Shown in pieces: positions 25,521-33,714 of a DNA stretch of 64,000 nucleotides. A program made the position numbers and the translations under genes. Each line of letters begins with the position of its first letter. Position 1 is the first letter of the stretch. The notes under the pieces were generated by a model. The model ran no database searches. It saw only the letters and a program-made list of their open reading frames with translations, and was not told the origin of the DNA. The stretch spans positions 372,001-436,000 of the forward strand of contig NZ_CP079818.1 in the NCBI RefSeq assembly GCF_019334725.1. Reading direction: 5' to 3'. This DNA comes from Neisseria perflava. GTDB taxonomy: Bacteria > Pseudomonadota > Gammaproteobacteria > Burkholderiales > Neisseriaceae.

Positions 25521-26249
25521 TTACAGCCCCAGTGACCAAGCATTTTGGTGTTCGGACAAGTCTTCCAGGCGGTTTTCGTAATGGGCGAAGATTTCTTCGA
25601 TGATTTCGTCTTCGTCGTCGATGACTCGAATCAAGTTCAAATCCTCTTCCAAAATCAGGTTTCTGCCCAGCAACTGCTCGCGTATCCAGTCCAACAGTCC
25701 CGCCCAAAATGCTTTGCCCACTAAGATAATCGGGCGGTCGGGCGTTTTGCCGGTTTGCACCAAAGTCAGGCTTTCAAACAATTCGTCCAGCGTGCCGAAA
25801 CCGCCGGGCATGACGACATACGCCACAGCGTGTTTGACGAACATGACTTTGCGCGGGAAAAAGTGTTGGAATTTAATCGACAAATCCTGATAGGGATTGG
25901 CTTTTTGCTCGTGCGGCAACACGATATTCAGCCCCACCGCCGGACTTGCGCCTGCAAACGCGCCTTTGTTGGCCGCTTCCATAATGCCCGGCCCGCCGCC
26001 GGAAATGACGGAAAATCCGGCATCCGACAGTTTGCGGGCCAAGCGCAATGTGAACTCGTAGTCGGGATGGTTTTCAGGCGTGCGCGCGCTGCCGTAAATG
26101 CTGACGGCTGGTTGAATGGCGCGCAATTCTTCGCCGGCTTCGACAAATTCGGAAATAATCTTCAATACATGATACGACTCACGCGCCTGAATATCGCGGC
26201 GGGTTTCGTCGGGCAGCATGGGTTTGGGCAGTTTTTTGAGCAGGCTCAC
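25521..26249 (-). CDS. LOG-family (TIGR00730) nucleotide-5'-monophosphate hydrolase-like protein
   Basis: A 242-residue Rossmann-fold protein of the LOG family. Seen: VSIYGSARTPENHP, the phosphate-binding VISGGGPGIMEAANKGA, and the catalytic PGGFGTLDE signature. Family members cleave nucleoside monophosphates into base and ribose phosphate, as cytokinin-activating LOG enzymes or PpnN-like nucleosidases do; the short N-terminal extension here (MSLLKKLPKPMLPDETRR) is typical of the proteobacterial subgroup. It is monocistronic, divergent from truC. Confidence 0.9.
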   Translation of the reverse strand: MSLLKKLPKPMLPDETRRDIQARESYHVLKIISEFVEAGEELRAIQPAVSIYGSARTPENHPDYEFTLRLARKLSDAGFSVISGGGPGIMEAANKGAFAGASPAVGLNIVLPHEQKANPYQDLSIKFQHFFPRKVMFVKHAVAYVVMPGGFGTLDELFESLTLVQTGKTPDRPIILVGKAFWAGLLDWIREQLLGRNLILEEDLNLIRVIDDEDEIIEEIFAHYENRLEDLSEHQNAWSLGL

Positions 26250-26390
26250 GGCTTTTCCTTCGTGTTTTTATGTGCGGTATTGTAACCCGAAAGGGGCGAG
26301 CCGTCTGAAAGTTGGGTTTCGGCGGCAAGTGTGCCTGCTACATTTTCAAAAGCCCGTTACAATATCTGCTTTTATTTTCACTGCTCCGCC

Positions 26391-27107
26391 ATGCTAGATA
26401 TTATCCACCGCGACAGCCGCACCATCGCCGTCAACAAACCTGCCGGAATGCTGGTGCACCGAAGCTGGTTAGACAAACACGAAACCCGTTTTGCCGTGCA
26501 GACCCTGCGCGACCAAATCGGACAGCACGTCTATCCCGTCCACCGCCTCGACCGTCCGACTTCCGGCGTCTTGCTGTTTGCCCTCGATACGGAAGCCGCA
26601 CGGTTATTGACGCAGCAGTTTGAAAACAAAGCCATCGAAAAAACTTATTGGGCCATCGTTCGCGGTCATCTGCCTTCAGACGGCCTGATTGATTATGCCC
26701 TCAAATATATGCCCGACAAAATCGCCGAAGCGCAGACCGAAGCCACATTGCAGGAAGCGCAAACCGCCTACCGCTGTCTGGCACAAACCGAGCTGCCGTT
26801 CCAGTCTGCCCTGCGTTATCCGACCTCGCGTTATTCGTGGGCCGAACTTAAGCCGCACACCGGCCGCAAACACCAACTCCGCCGCCATATGAAACACATT
26901 TTCCACCCCATCGTCGGCGACACCAACTACGGCGATTTGCGCCAAAACCATGCCGTTGCCGAACATATCGGCACGCAACGTCTGATGTTGCACGCGCGAA
27001 GCCTCAGTTTTCAAAGCATAGAAGACGGCAGCCGGATGACCGTGCAAGCGCCTATAGACAACGACTGGCGGCTTTGGATGGAAAAATTCAAAACCGAGGC
27101 CGTCTGA
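26391..27107 (+). CDS. truC: tRNA pseudouridine synthase C (RluA family)
   Basis: TruC makes pseudouridine 65 in certain tRNAs. The 238-residue product has the RluA-family core. Seen: NKPAGMLVHRSW near the start, the catalytic HRLDRPTSG with Asp54, the same residue number as in E. coli TruC, and LKPHTGRKHQLRRHMKH. I place the start at the ATG at 26391 because the family begins MLDI(I/L)(Y/H)xD; the upstream in-frame stretch looks non-coding. The stop codon TGA is part of an exact AG-dialect DUS (27097-27108), which also forms the left arm of a hairpin. Confidence 0.9.
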   Translation: MLDIIHRDSRTIAVNKPAGMLVHRSWLDKHETRFAVQTLRDQIGQHVYPVHRLDRPTSGVLLFALDTEAARLLTQQFENKAIEKTYWAIVRGHLPSDGLIDYALKYMPDKIAEAQTEATLQEAQTAYRCLAQTELPFQSALRYPTSRYSWAELKPHTGRKHQLRRHMKHIFHPIVGDTNYGDLRQNHAVAEHIGTQRLMLHARSLSFQSIEDGSRMTVQAPIDNDWRLWMEKFKTEAV

Positions 27108-27136
27108 AAACCCGAACCGCACATTTTCAGACGGCC
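27096..27136 (+). terminator. DUS hairpin overlapping the truC stop codon
   Basis: GGCCGTCTGAAAA and TTTTCAGACGGCC pair. The left arm supplies the last codons and stop of truC. Confidence 0.75.
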
Positions 27137-27204
27137 CGGTCATGGAAAAAAACAGGCAAATCCCTTACAATACGCCCCTAAAATTTTGAAAGAACACAAG
27201 AATC

Positions 27205-28308
27205 ATGGAAGCCGAAGTAATCAACCAGCTTAACAACACCCTAAACGACCTGGAGAAGCGCAGCGAAGACATCCGCGTCTATATGGACTACCAAGGCAAA
27301 AAAGACCGCCTTGAAGAAGTCGTCGGCCTCTCCGAAGACCCGGAACTGTGGAACGACCCCAAACGCGCCCAAGAAATCGGCAAAGAGCGCAAAATCCTCG
27401 AAGGCATCGTGGTAACCCTCGACAACATCGCCACAGGCATCGAAGACAACCGTATGTTGATCGAAATGGCTGTTGAAGAAAACGACGAAGAAGGTTTCGC
27501 CGCCGTGCAGGAAGATGTGGCCGGTTTGGAAAAACAAATGGCCGACCTCGAATTCAAACGAATGTTCAACCAGCCTGCCGATCCGAACAACTGCTTTATC
27601 GACATTACCGCAGGCGCAGGCGGTACGGAAGCCGAAGACTGGGCAGGCATGCTGTTCCGCATGTACAGCCGTTACGCCGAGCGCAAAGGCTTCAAAATCG
27701 AAATCCTTGAGGAAGACGACGGCGAAATCGCAGGTATCAACCGCGCCACCATCCGCGTGGAAGGCGAATACGCCTACGGCTTGCTGCGTACCGAAACCGG
27801 CGTTCACCGCTTGGTGCGATACTCGCCGTTTGACTCCAACAACAAACGCCATACGTCTTTTTCATCCGTGTTCGTGTACCCCGAAATCGACGACTCCATC
27901 GAAATCGAAATCAACCCGGCCGATTTGCGTATCGACACCTATCGCGCATCCGGTGCCGGTGGTCAGCACATTAACAAAACCGACTCTGCCGTGCGTATTA
28001 CCCACGAGCCGACAGGGATTGTAGTGCAATGTCAAAACGACCGCTCGCAACACGCCAACAAAGCTGCCGCGATGGAAATGTTGAAATCCAAACTGTACGA
28101 ATTGGAAATGCGCAAACGCAACGAAGAGAAACAGGCGTTGGAAGAAGGCAAATCCGATGTGGGTTGGGGCAGCCAAATCCGCTCATACGTTTTGGACTCC
28201 TCACGCATCAAAGACTTGCGTACAGGCTACGAAGTCGGCAACACCAAAGCCGTATTGGACGGCGACTTGGACGGCTTCATCGAAGCCAGCCTGAAACAAG
28301 GTGTGTAA
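27205..28308 (+). CDS. prfB: Peptide chain release factor 2, no programmed frameshift
   Basis: RF2 ends translation at UGA and UAA codons. The 367-residue product has the stop-recognition tripeptide SPF at 207-209 and the catalytic GGQ at 252-254 (SGAGGQHIN). Many bacteria control this gene by a +1 frameshift at an in-frame UGA near codon 26 (CUU UGA C in E. coli). Here that place reads TAT ATG GAC TAC (27280-27291), giving Tyr-Met-Asp-Tyr in one unbroken frame, so autoregulation by frameshifting is absent. GAAAGAAC precedes the ATG. Confidence 0.97.
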   Translation: MEAEVINQLNNTLNDLEKRSEDIRVYMDYQGKKDRLEEVVGLSEDPELWNDPKRAQEIGKERKILEGIVVTLDNIATGIEDNRMLIEMAVEENDEEGFAAVQEDVAGLEKQMADLEFKRMFNQPADPNNCFIDITAGAGGTEAEDWAGMLFRMYSRYAERKGFKIEILEEDDGEIAGINRATIRVEGEYAYGLLRTETGVHRLVRYSPFDSNNKRHTSFSSVFVYPEIDDSIEIEINPADLRIDTYRASGAGGQHINKTDSAVRITHEPTGIVVQCQNDRSQHANKAAAMEMLKSKLYELEMRKRNEEKQALEEGKSDVGWGSQIRSYVLDSSRIKDLRTGYEVGNTKAVLDGDLDGFIEASLKQGV

Positions 28309-28323
28309 ACCGTAAGAGATAAA

Positions 28324-28353
28324 CAGGCCGTCTGAAAGGTTTCAGACGGCCTG
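28324..28353 (+). terminator. DUS terminator after prfB
   Basis: CAGGCCGTCTGAAA and its complement around a 2-base loop, 15 bases past the stop codon. Confidence 0.8.
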
Positions 28354-28551
28354 TTTGTTGTTGAATATGGCAGTAACTATATCCACTCCGATGATTTATA
28401 TTTCCAGCGGGTAAAAGGTTTTATCTATTTGAATAAGCTAAAGTCTTATCAGTCTAAATGGAATGCCGAACGCCGTAAATATATCCGTTTTCGGCCGCAT
28501 GAAAAATACAATATAGCAAATCTAAAAATTAATAGGTTTTTGAATATGTAG
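28336..28551 (+). pseudogene. Possible 3' remnant of a decayed gene
   Basis: A 71-codon open stretch with no usual start codon ends in TAG at 28549-28551. From about 28362 its translation looks protein-like (EYGSNYIHSDDLYFQRV, then QSKWNAERRKYIRFRPHEKY) with charged and aromatic residues rather than the low-complexity product expected of AT-rich spacer. It begins inside the prfB terminator, which suggests that a longer gene lost its 5' part when this end was joined. I do not recognise the family. It could also be chance. Confidence 0.35.
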
Positions 28552-28666
28552 GGCATGACGGAGATGGCCGCGATATGCTTGTTATGTAGCTATTGAGTTC
28601 TTTTTTAAATGCGAATATTAATCTTTCTGTAAGAATATGCTTTTTAATGTTTTGCAAATGCAAAGA

Positions 28667-28695
28667 TTGACGGTAATATATGGCTTCCATAAAAA
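28667..28695 (+). promoter_or_regulatory. Sigma-70 promoter candidate for the POT transporter
   Basis: TTGACG and TAAAAA are separated by 17 bases. The leader of about 55 bases contains a DUS and then TAGGAGAA before the start codon. Confidence 0.45.
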
Positions 28696-28758
28696 TGATT
28701 GGTAGGTATAACAGGCCGTCTGAAGCCTGAGCCTGTCTAATATATAGGAGAACTCATA

Positions 28759-30216
28759 ATGTCCGGTCAAAAGCCATCTTCTGCCGAGAAAACTTTCTTC
28801 GGCCATCCTTTGCAATTATCCACCCTATTCCACATTGAGCTGTGGGAACGCTTTTCCTTCTACGGTATGCAGGGCATCCTGCTGATTTATCTATATTACG
28901 CCGCGAATCAAGGCGGTTTGGGTATGGATAAGGCTTTGGCCGGCGGTATCGTTGGCGCATACGGCGGCAGCGTTTACCTGTCCACCATTCTCGGCGCATG
29001 GTTGGCCGACCGCATTTGGGGCGCGGAACGTACCCTGTTTATCGCCGGTATCGTCGTGATGACCGGCCATATTTTATTGGCGATTGTGCCGGGCTTAATG
29101 GGATTGCTGTTGGGCTTGGTGTTTATCGCGCTGGGCAGCGGCGGCGTGAAATCGTCTGCCGGTTCGATGGTCGGCTCTTTGTATGAACGGGACGACCTGC
29201 GCGAATTACGCGATGCCGGTTTCTCCATTTTCTATATTTCCATCAATATCGGCGGTTTCTTAGGCCCTTTGTTGACCGGTATTTTGCAAGACAGAATGGG
29301 TTTCCATTACGGTTTCGGCGCAGCGGCCGTCGGTATGGCATTTGGCCTGCTGTGGTATTCGCGCGGCCGTAAAAACCTGCCGCATACTCCGGCTCCGAAT
29401 CCGTTGCGTCCTGAAAAGATACAGACTGCAATAGCTGTCGGCGTGTTGCTGGTTTTGGTGTTGGGCAGCGTGATTGCTTCCGGCGTGCTCAATCTTGAGA
29501 ACTTTTCACGCTGGCTTTTGGGCGTGGTCATTATCACCGTTATCGCTTATTTTGCACGCTTGCTGGGCAGCAGCCAAGTTGAGGCAGCCAATAAACGTTA
29601 CATCATGGCCTATATTCCGCTGTTTTTGACTATTTGTATGTTCTGGGCGGTTTGGTTTCAGGTGTACACCGTTGCAACGGTTTATTTTGACGAAACGGTT
29701 GACCGTACTTTCTTCGGCTTTACCGTGCCTGTTTCATGGAAAGATTCGATACAGGCCATGTGGGTGGTTCTCTTTTCCGGCGTGATGGCCACGGTGTGGA
29801 CGAAAATGGGCAAACGCCAACCTAAAACGCCGTTGAAGTTTGCACTGGCCATGTTGGTAACCGGCGTCTCTTATTTGAGTTTTATTCCGTATATTTCATC
29901 CGGAACCCCGATGCCGATTATCGTGTTTATGCTGGTGTTGCTGGCGATTACGATAGGCGAGCTGATGCTGTCGCCGATTTCGCTGTCGTTTTCCACCAAA
30001 ATCGCACCGAGCATGTTCAAAACACAAATGGTTGCTTTGAATTTCTTGGCATTGTCCATCGGCTTTACCTTGGGCGGAGTGTTGTTTAAAGACTACTACA
30101 ATGCTCAGTCGCCATTGGATTTCTACTGGATGCTGGCCACCATCGGCGCGGTAACCTGCGGTATCCTGTTGGTACTCGCCCCGGTATTGAACCGCATGCT
30201 CAAAGGTGTCGATTGA
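28759..30216 (+). CDS. Proton-dependent oligopeptide transporter (POT/PTR2 family)
   Basis: A 485-residue inner-membrane symporter importing di- and tripeptides with protons. Seen: the POT-family E-x-x-E-R motif (Glu27, Glu30, Arg31 in HIELWERFSFYG), the following GMQGILLIYL, and the PTR2 signature region with GALLADRIWG-like GAWLADRIWGAERT and FIALGSGGVKSS, with about 12-14 hydrophobic segments. Closest in layout to DtpA/DtpB-type transporters. TAGGAGAA is eight bases before the ATG. It is monocistronic between two DUS elements. Confidence 0.92.
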   Translation: MSGQKPSSAEKTFFGHPLQLSTLFHIELWERFSFYGMQGILLIYLYYAANQGGLGMDKALAGGIVGAYGGSVYLSTILGAWLADRIWGAERTLFIAGIVVMTGHILLAIVPGLMGLLLGLVFIALGSGGVKSSAGSMVGSLYERDDLRELRDAGFSIFYISINIGGFLGPLLTGILQDRMGFHYGFGAAAVGMAFGLLWYSRGRKNLPHTPAPNPLRPEKIQTAIAVGVLLVLVLGSVIASGVLNLENFSRWLLGVVIITVIAYFARLLGSSQVEAANKRYIMAYIPLFLTICMFWAVWFQVYTVATVYFDETVDRTFFGFTVPVSWKDSIQAMWVVLFSGVMATVWTKMGKRQPKTPLKFALAMLVTGVSYLSFIPYISSGTPMPIIVFMLVLLAITIGELMLSPISLSFSTKIAPSMFKTQMVALNFLALSIGFTLGGVLFKDYYNAQSPLDFYWMLATIGAVTCGILLVLAPVLNRMLKGVD

Positions 30217-30245
30217 TTTTTCCATTTAAATGGATGTGATGTACG

Positions 30246-30282
30246 CAGGCCGTCTGAAAAGAATCAGTTTTCAGACGGCCTG
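30246..30282 (+). terminator. DUS terminator after the POT transporter
   Basis: CAGGCCGTCTGAAAA and TTTTCAGACGGCCTG around an 8-base loop, 29 bases past the stop codon. Confidence 0.8.
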
Positions 30283-30475
30283 ATGTTTTTATTGAGGTTT
30301 GGAAAAGGGCGGTTTTCCATATTTTTGAAGTAAATCGGACATGAGGAAAATCCGAATGAAATGATACATGATTAAACTGAAATTAAAATTGTGAAATATT
30401 AAATAAGAATAATAATTGTTCTCACAACTTTATTGAATTTATTGAGGTTTTTTTGCTGATTTGCTGATATTTACC

Positions 30476-30517
30476 TTTAAATGGCTTTTGAAATTCGATA
30501 AAATGGTAATCTATTTT
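30476..30517 (+). promoter_or_regulatory. Candidate promoter of the nuo operon
   Basis: TAAAAT at 30499-30504 is a plausible -10, with TTTAAA 17 bases upstream as a weak -35. An alternative pair is TTGAAA (30488) and TATTTT (30512). Either would give a leader of about 25-40 bases before nuoA. Confidence 0.3.
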
Positions 30518-30550
30518 TAAGATTTGTCTGTCAACCAGTTAGGTACGACC

Positions 30551-30907
30551 ATGTTGGCCAGTTATTTCCCCGTCCTCGTATTCATCCTCGTCGGCCTTGC
30601 GGCCGGCGTGCTGTTTATTCTGCTCGGCACGATTTTAGGCCCGAAACGCCACTACGCCGAAAAAGACGCGCCTTACGAATGCGGTTTTGAAGCCTTTGAA
30701 AACGCAAGGATGAAGTTCGACGTGCGCTATTACCTCGTCGCCATCCTCTTCATCCTGTTCGATTTGGAGGTCGCGTTCATGTTGCCGTGGGCTGTCGTGT
30801 TCAAAGATTTGGGCGCATACGGCTTCTGGTCTATGCTGGTGTTTATCGTCGTTCTGACGGTAGGCTTTATTTACGAATGGAAAAAAGGTGCGCTGGAATG
30901 GGAATAG
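30551..30907 (+). CDS. nuoA: NADH-quinone oxidoreductase subunit A
   Basis: Membrane subunit of respiratory complex I, which passes electrons from NADH to quinone and pumps protons. The 118-residue product has three helices and the conserved loop YECGFEAFENARMKFDVRYYLVAILFILFDLEV. I take the ATG at 30551 (MLASYFPVLVF), the family's usual start, rather than the in-frame start nine codons upstream. First gene of the nuo operon; its end overlaps nuoB by 10 bases. Confidence 0.96.
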   Translation: MLASYFPVLVFILVGLAAGVLFILLGTILGPKRHYAEKDAPYECGFEAFENARMKFDVRYYLVAILFILFDLEVAFMLPWAVVFKDLGAYGFWSMLVFIVVLTVGFIYEWKKGALEWE

Positions 30908-31380
30908 AAGGCGTTTTGAAAAAAGGTTTCATCACCACCAGCGCGGATACGGTGTTGAACTATATGCGTACCGGTTCATTGTGGCCGGTTACTTTCGGCT
31001 TGGCCTGCTGCGCCGTGGAAATGATGCATGCGGGTATGGCGCGTTATGACCTTGACCGTTTCGGTATCATTTTCCGTCCGTCCCCACGTCAGGCCGACCT
31101 GATGATTGTGGCAGGTACGCTGACCAACAAAATGGCGCCTGCCCTGCGCCGCGTATACGACCAGCTCGCCGAGCCGCGTTGGGTATTGTCTATGGGCTCA
31201 TGTGCCAACGGCGGCGGCTATTATCATTACTCTTATTCCGTTGTGCGCGGTGCCGACCGCGTCGTGCCGGTAGACGTTTATGTGCCGGGTTGTCCGCCGA
31301 CTGCGGAAGCCCTGATTTACGGCCTGATTCAGCTCCAACAAAAAATCAAGCGCACTTCCACCATCGCGCGTGACGAGTAA
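30898..31380 (+). CDS. nuoB: NADH-quinone oxidoreductase subunit B
   Basis: Carries the N2 iron-sulfur cluster of complex I next to the quinone site. The 160-residue product shows GLACCAVEMMH with the vicinal Cys pair, GSCANGGGYY and VPGCPPTAEALIYG, the four cluster ligands. The ATG at 30898 lies inside the nuoA coding end, giving tight coupling; the frame is open upstream only as overlap. Confidence 0.96.
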   Translation: MGIEGVLKKGFITTSADTVLNYMRTGSLWPVTFGLACCAVEMMHAGMARYDLDRFGIIFRPSPRQADLMIVAGTLTNKMAPALRRVYDQLAEPRWVLSMGSCANGGGYYHYSYSVVRGADRVVPVDVYVPGCPPTAEALIYGLIQLQQKIKRTSTIARDE

Positions 31381-31392
31381 GGAGAGGACGAT

Positions 31393-31986
31393 ATGGCAAG
31401 CATTCAAAACTTATACGAGACCGTCATCGGCGTGCTTGGCGATCAGGCAAGCAAAGTCATTTCAGCTCTGGGCGAGATTACCGTCGAGTGTCTGCCCGAA
31501 CATTATGTTTCAGTGATGACCACGCTACGCGATCATGAAGAACTGCATTTCGAGCTTTTGGTCGATTTGTGCGGTGTCGATTACAGCACTTACAAAAACG
31601 AAGTATGGCAGGGCAAACGCTTTGCCGTCGTCAGTCAGCTGCTTTCCGTTAAAAACAATCAACGCATCCGCGTACGCGTCTGGGTTTCAGACGACGACTT
31701 CCCCGTAGTCGAATCCGTCGTCGATATTTACAACAGCGCGGATTGGTACGAACGTGAAGCCTTCGATATGTATGGCATCATGTTCAACAACCATCCGGAC
31801 TTGCGCCGCATCCTGACCGATTACGGTTTTGTCGGACATCCGTTCCGCAAAGATTTCCCGATTTCCGGCTATGTGGAAATGCGTTACGACGAAGAGCAAA
31901 AACGCGTGATTTACCAACCTGTTACCATTGAGCCGCGCGAGATCACGCCGCGTATCGTCCGTGAGGAGAACTACGGTGGCCAATAA
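31393..31986 (+). CDS. nuoC: NADH-quinone oxidoreductase subunit C
   Basis: Peripheral 30-kDa subunit of complex I. The 197-residue product has the signature ERExFDMYGI(M/L)F as EREAFDMYGIMFNNHPDLRRILTD and the C-terminal GHPFRKDFP. GGAGAGGACG precedes the ATG. NuoC and NuoD are separate genes here, unlike the fused form of E. coli. The last 11 bases overlap nuoD. Confidence 0.96.
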   Translation: MASIQNLYETVIGVLGDQASKVISALGEITVECLPEHYVSVMTTLRDHEELHFELLVDLCGVDYSTYKNEVWQGKRFAVVSQLLSVKNNQRIRVRVWVSDDDFPVVESVVDIYNSADWYEREAFDMYGIMFNNHPDLRRILTDYGFVGHPFRKDFPISGYVEMRYDEEQKRVIYQPVTIEPREITPRIVREENYGGQ

Positions 31987-33232
31987 ATTAAGAAACTACA
32001 CCATCAACTTCGGCCCGCAACACCCTGCGGCGCACGGCGTATTGCGTATGATTTTGGAGTTGGACGGCGAACAAATCGTCCGTGCCGACCCGCATATCGG
32101 CCTCCTGCACCGAGGCACTGAAAAACTGGCGGAAACCAAAACCTACCTGCAAGCCCTGCCCTATATGGACCGCTTGGACTACGTTTCCATGATGGTCAAC
32201 GAGCAGGCGTATTGTTTGGCAGTAGAAAAACTTGCCGGTATTGATGTGCCTATCCGCGCCCAGTATATTCGCGTGATGTTTGCCGAAGTAACGCGCATCC
32301 TCAATCACTTGATGGGCATCGGTTCGCACGCATTCGACATCGGCGCGATGACCGCCATCCTTTACGCCTTCCGCGACCGCGAAGAGCTGATGGACTTGTA
32401 CGAAGCCGTGTCCGGCGCGCGTATGCACGCAGCCTACTTCCGTCCCGGCGGCGTTTACCGCGACCTGCCCGACTTCATGCCTAAATACGAGAGCAGCAAA
32501 TTCCGCAACGCCAAGGTATTGAAGCAGCTCAACGAATCCCGCGAAGGCACCATGCTCGACTTTATCGATGCCTTCTGCGAACGCTTCCCGAAAAACATCG
32601 ACACACTCGAAACCCTCCTGACCGACAACCGTATTTGGAAACAGCGTACCGTCGGCATCGGCGTTGTCACTCCTGAGCGCGCCATGCAAAAAGGCTTTAC
32701 CGGCGTGATGTTGCGCGGTTCCGGCGTGGAATGGGACGTGCGTAAGACACAGCCTTACGAAGTGTACGACAAAATGGATTTCGATATTCCCGTCGGCGTC
32801 AATGGCGACTGCTACGACCGTTACCTCTGCCGTATGGAAGAAATGCGTCAATCCGTACGCATCATCAAACAATGTTCCGAGTGGTTGCGTGTCAATCCGG
32901 GTCCGGTCATTACCACAAACCACAAATTTGCTCCGCCCAAACGTACCGAAATGAAAACAGGTATGGAAGACCTGATTCACCATTTCAAACTCTTTACCGA
33001 GGGTATGCACGTTCCTGAGGGCGAGACCTACACCGCTGTCGAACATCCGAAAGGCGAGTTCGGCGTTTACATCATTTCAGACGGCGCAAACAAACCCTAC
33101 CGCCTGAAAATCCGCGCACCCGGCTTCGCCCACCTGCAAGGCATGGACGAAATGGCAAAAGGCCACATGCTGGCCGACGTTGTTGCCATTATCGGTACGC
33201 AGGACATCGTATTCGGGGAAGTGGATAGGTAA
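31976..33232 (+). CDS. nuoD: NADH-quinone oxidoreductase subunit D
   Basis: The 49-kDa subunit of complex I, forming the quinone pocket with NuoB. The 418-residue product opens NYTINFGPQHPAAHGVLR, with the quinone-site histidine of the HPAAHG motif, and ends DIVFGEVDR. The start is GTG at 31976, inside the end of nuoC, preceded by GAGGAGAA; the longer upstream reading is overlap. After it the operon is interrupted by an unrelated AT-rich gene. Confidence 0.96.
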   Translation: MANKLRNYTINFGPQHPAAHGVLRMILELDGEQIVRADPHIGLLHRGTEKLAETKTYLQALPYMDRLDYVSMMVNEQAYCLAVEKLAGIDVPIRAQYIRVMFAEVTRILNHLMGIGSHAFDIGAMTAILYAFRDREELMDLYEAVSGARMHAAYFRPGGVYRDLPDFMPKYESSKFRNAKVLKQLNESREGTMLDFIDAFCERFPKNIDTLETLLTDNRIWKQRTVGIGVVTPERAMQKGFTGVMLRGSGVEWDVRKTQPYEVYDKMDFDIPVGVNGDCYDRYLCRMEEMRQSVRIIKQCSEWLRVNPGPVITTNHKFAPPKRTEMKTGMEDLIHHFKLFTEGMHVPEGETYTAVEHPKGEFGVYIISDGANKPYRLKIRAPGFAHLQGMDEMAKGHMLADVVAIIGTQDIVFGEVDR

Positions 33233-33277
33233 ACAGAACACCTAAGAATCAATAATTGAATTTAAGGACATTTGAAA

Positions 33278-33658
33278 ATGAAAAAAGTGTTTGCATTATT
33301 TTTAATATTATTTTCAGTAAATACAATGGCAGATAGTTGGTCTTATACGAATGATTCATTTGGTAATACCTATGCAACAGATAGTTATGGTAATACCACA
33401 AGATATAGTAGAGACTCTTTTGGTAATATTTATGGTTCTGATGGTTCTCGAGCAAGTACTGATTCATTTGGTAACACATATGTAACAGATAGTTATGGCA
33501 ATACTACAAGATATAGTAGAGACTCTTTTGGTAATGTTTATGGTTCTGATGGCTCTCGAGCAAATACTGATTCATTCGGTAATACATATATTACAAATTC
33601 TAATGGTGATTCCGTAAGATGTAGTAGAGATTCGTTTAGAAGTACTAGGTGCTATTAA
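33278..33658 (+). CDS. Secreted repeat protein inserted between nuoD and nuoE, unknown family
   Basis: A 126-residue exported protein with no link to complex I. Seen: signal peptide at 1-18 (MKKVFALFLILFSVNTMA), then two and a half copies of a 36-residue unit, each made of three shorter elements starting DS(F/Y)GN: DSFGNTYATD, then SYGNTTRYSR, then DSFGNIYGSDGSRA. The last copy is diverged and carries the only cysteines (RCSR, RCY). The repeats are rich in Ser, Gly, Asn, Asp and Tyr and probably form a beta-type fibre or solenoid. AAGGA at 33264-33268 fixes the ATG. The gene is far more AT-rich than its neighbours and has no DUS, both signs of recent gain. Function unknown. Confidence 0.75.
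   Translation: MKKVFALFLILFSVNTMADSWSYTNDSFGNTYATDSYGNTTRYSRDSFGNIYGSDGSRASTDSFGNTYVTDSYGNTTRYSRDSFGNVYGSDGSRANTDSFGNTYITNSNGDSVRCSRDSFRSTRCY
33353..33658 (+). repeat. 108-bp tandem coding repeat
   Basis: Units at 33353-33460 and 33461-33568 are nearly identical, differing mainly at third positions; a third, shorter and more diverged copy runs to the stop codon. Each full unit encodes 36 residues, so copy number could change without loss of frame. Confidence 0.85.
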
Positions 33659-33714
33659 TAAATAATTTCAGATAGTTTGATAGCTAAGAAAATATAATCC
33701 TTTTAGGATACAAA

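Larger units (their letters stand above)
30217..30550. other. 334-base region upstream of the nuo operon
   Basis: Contains the terminator of the preceding gene, then about 265 bases of AT-rich sequence without an open frame of note. An exact tandem TTGCTGAT pair lies at 30453-30468, just upstream of the likely nuo promoter. Confidence 0.55.

Noticed and set aside
31988..33046. Minus-strand frame of 352 codons opposite nuoD
   Set aside because: Antisense shadow of the well-supported nuoD gene; no family pattern.
33249..33479. Minus-strand Tyr/His-rich frame opposite the repeat protein
   Set aside because: Low-complexity antisense of the tandem repeat; the plus-strand frame has a signal peptide and ribosome site.
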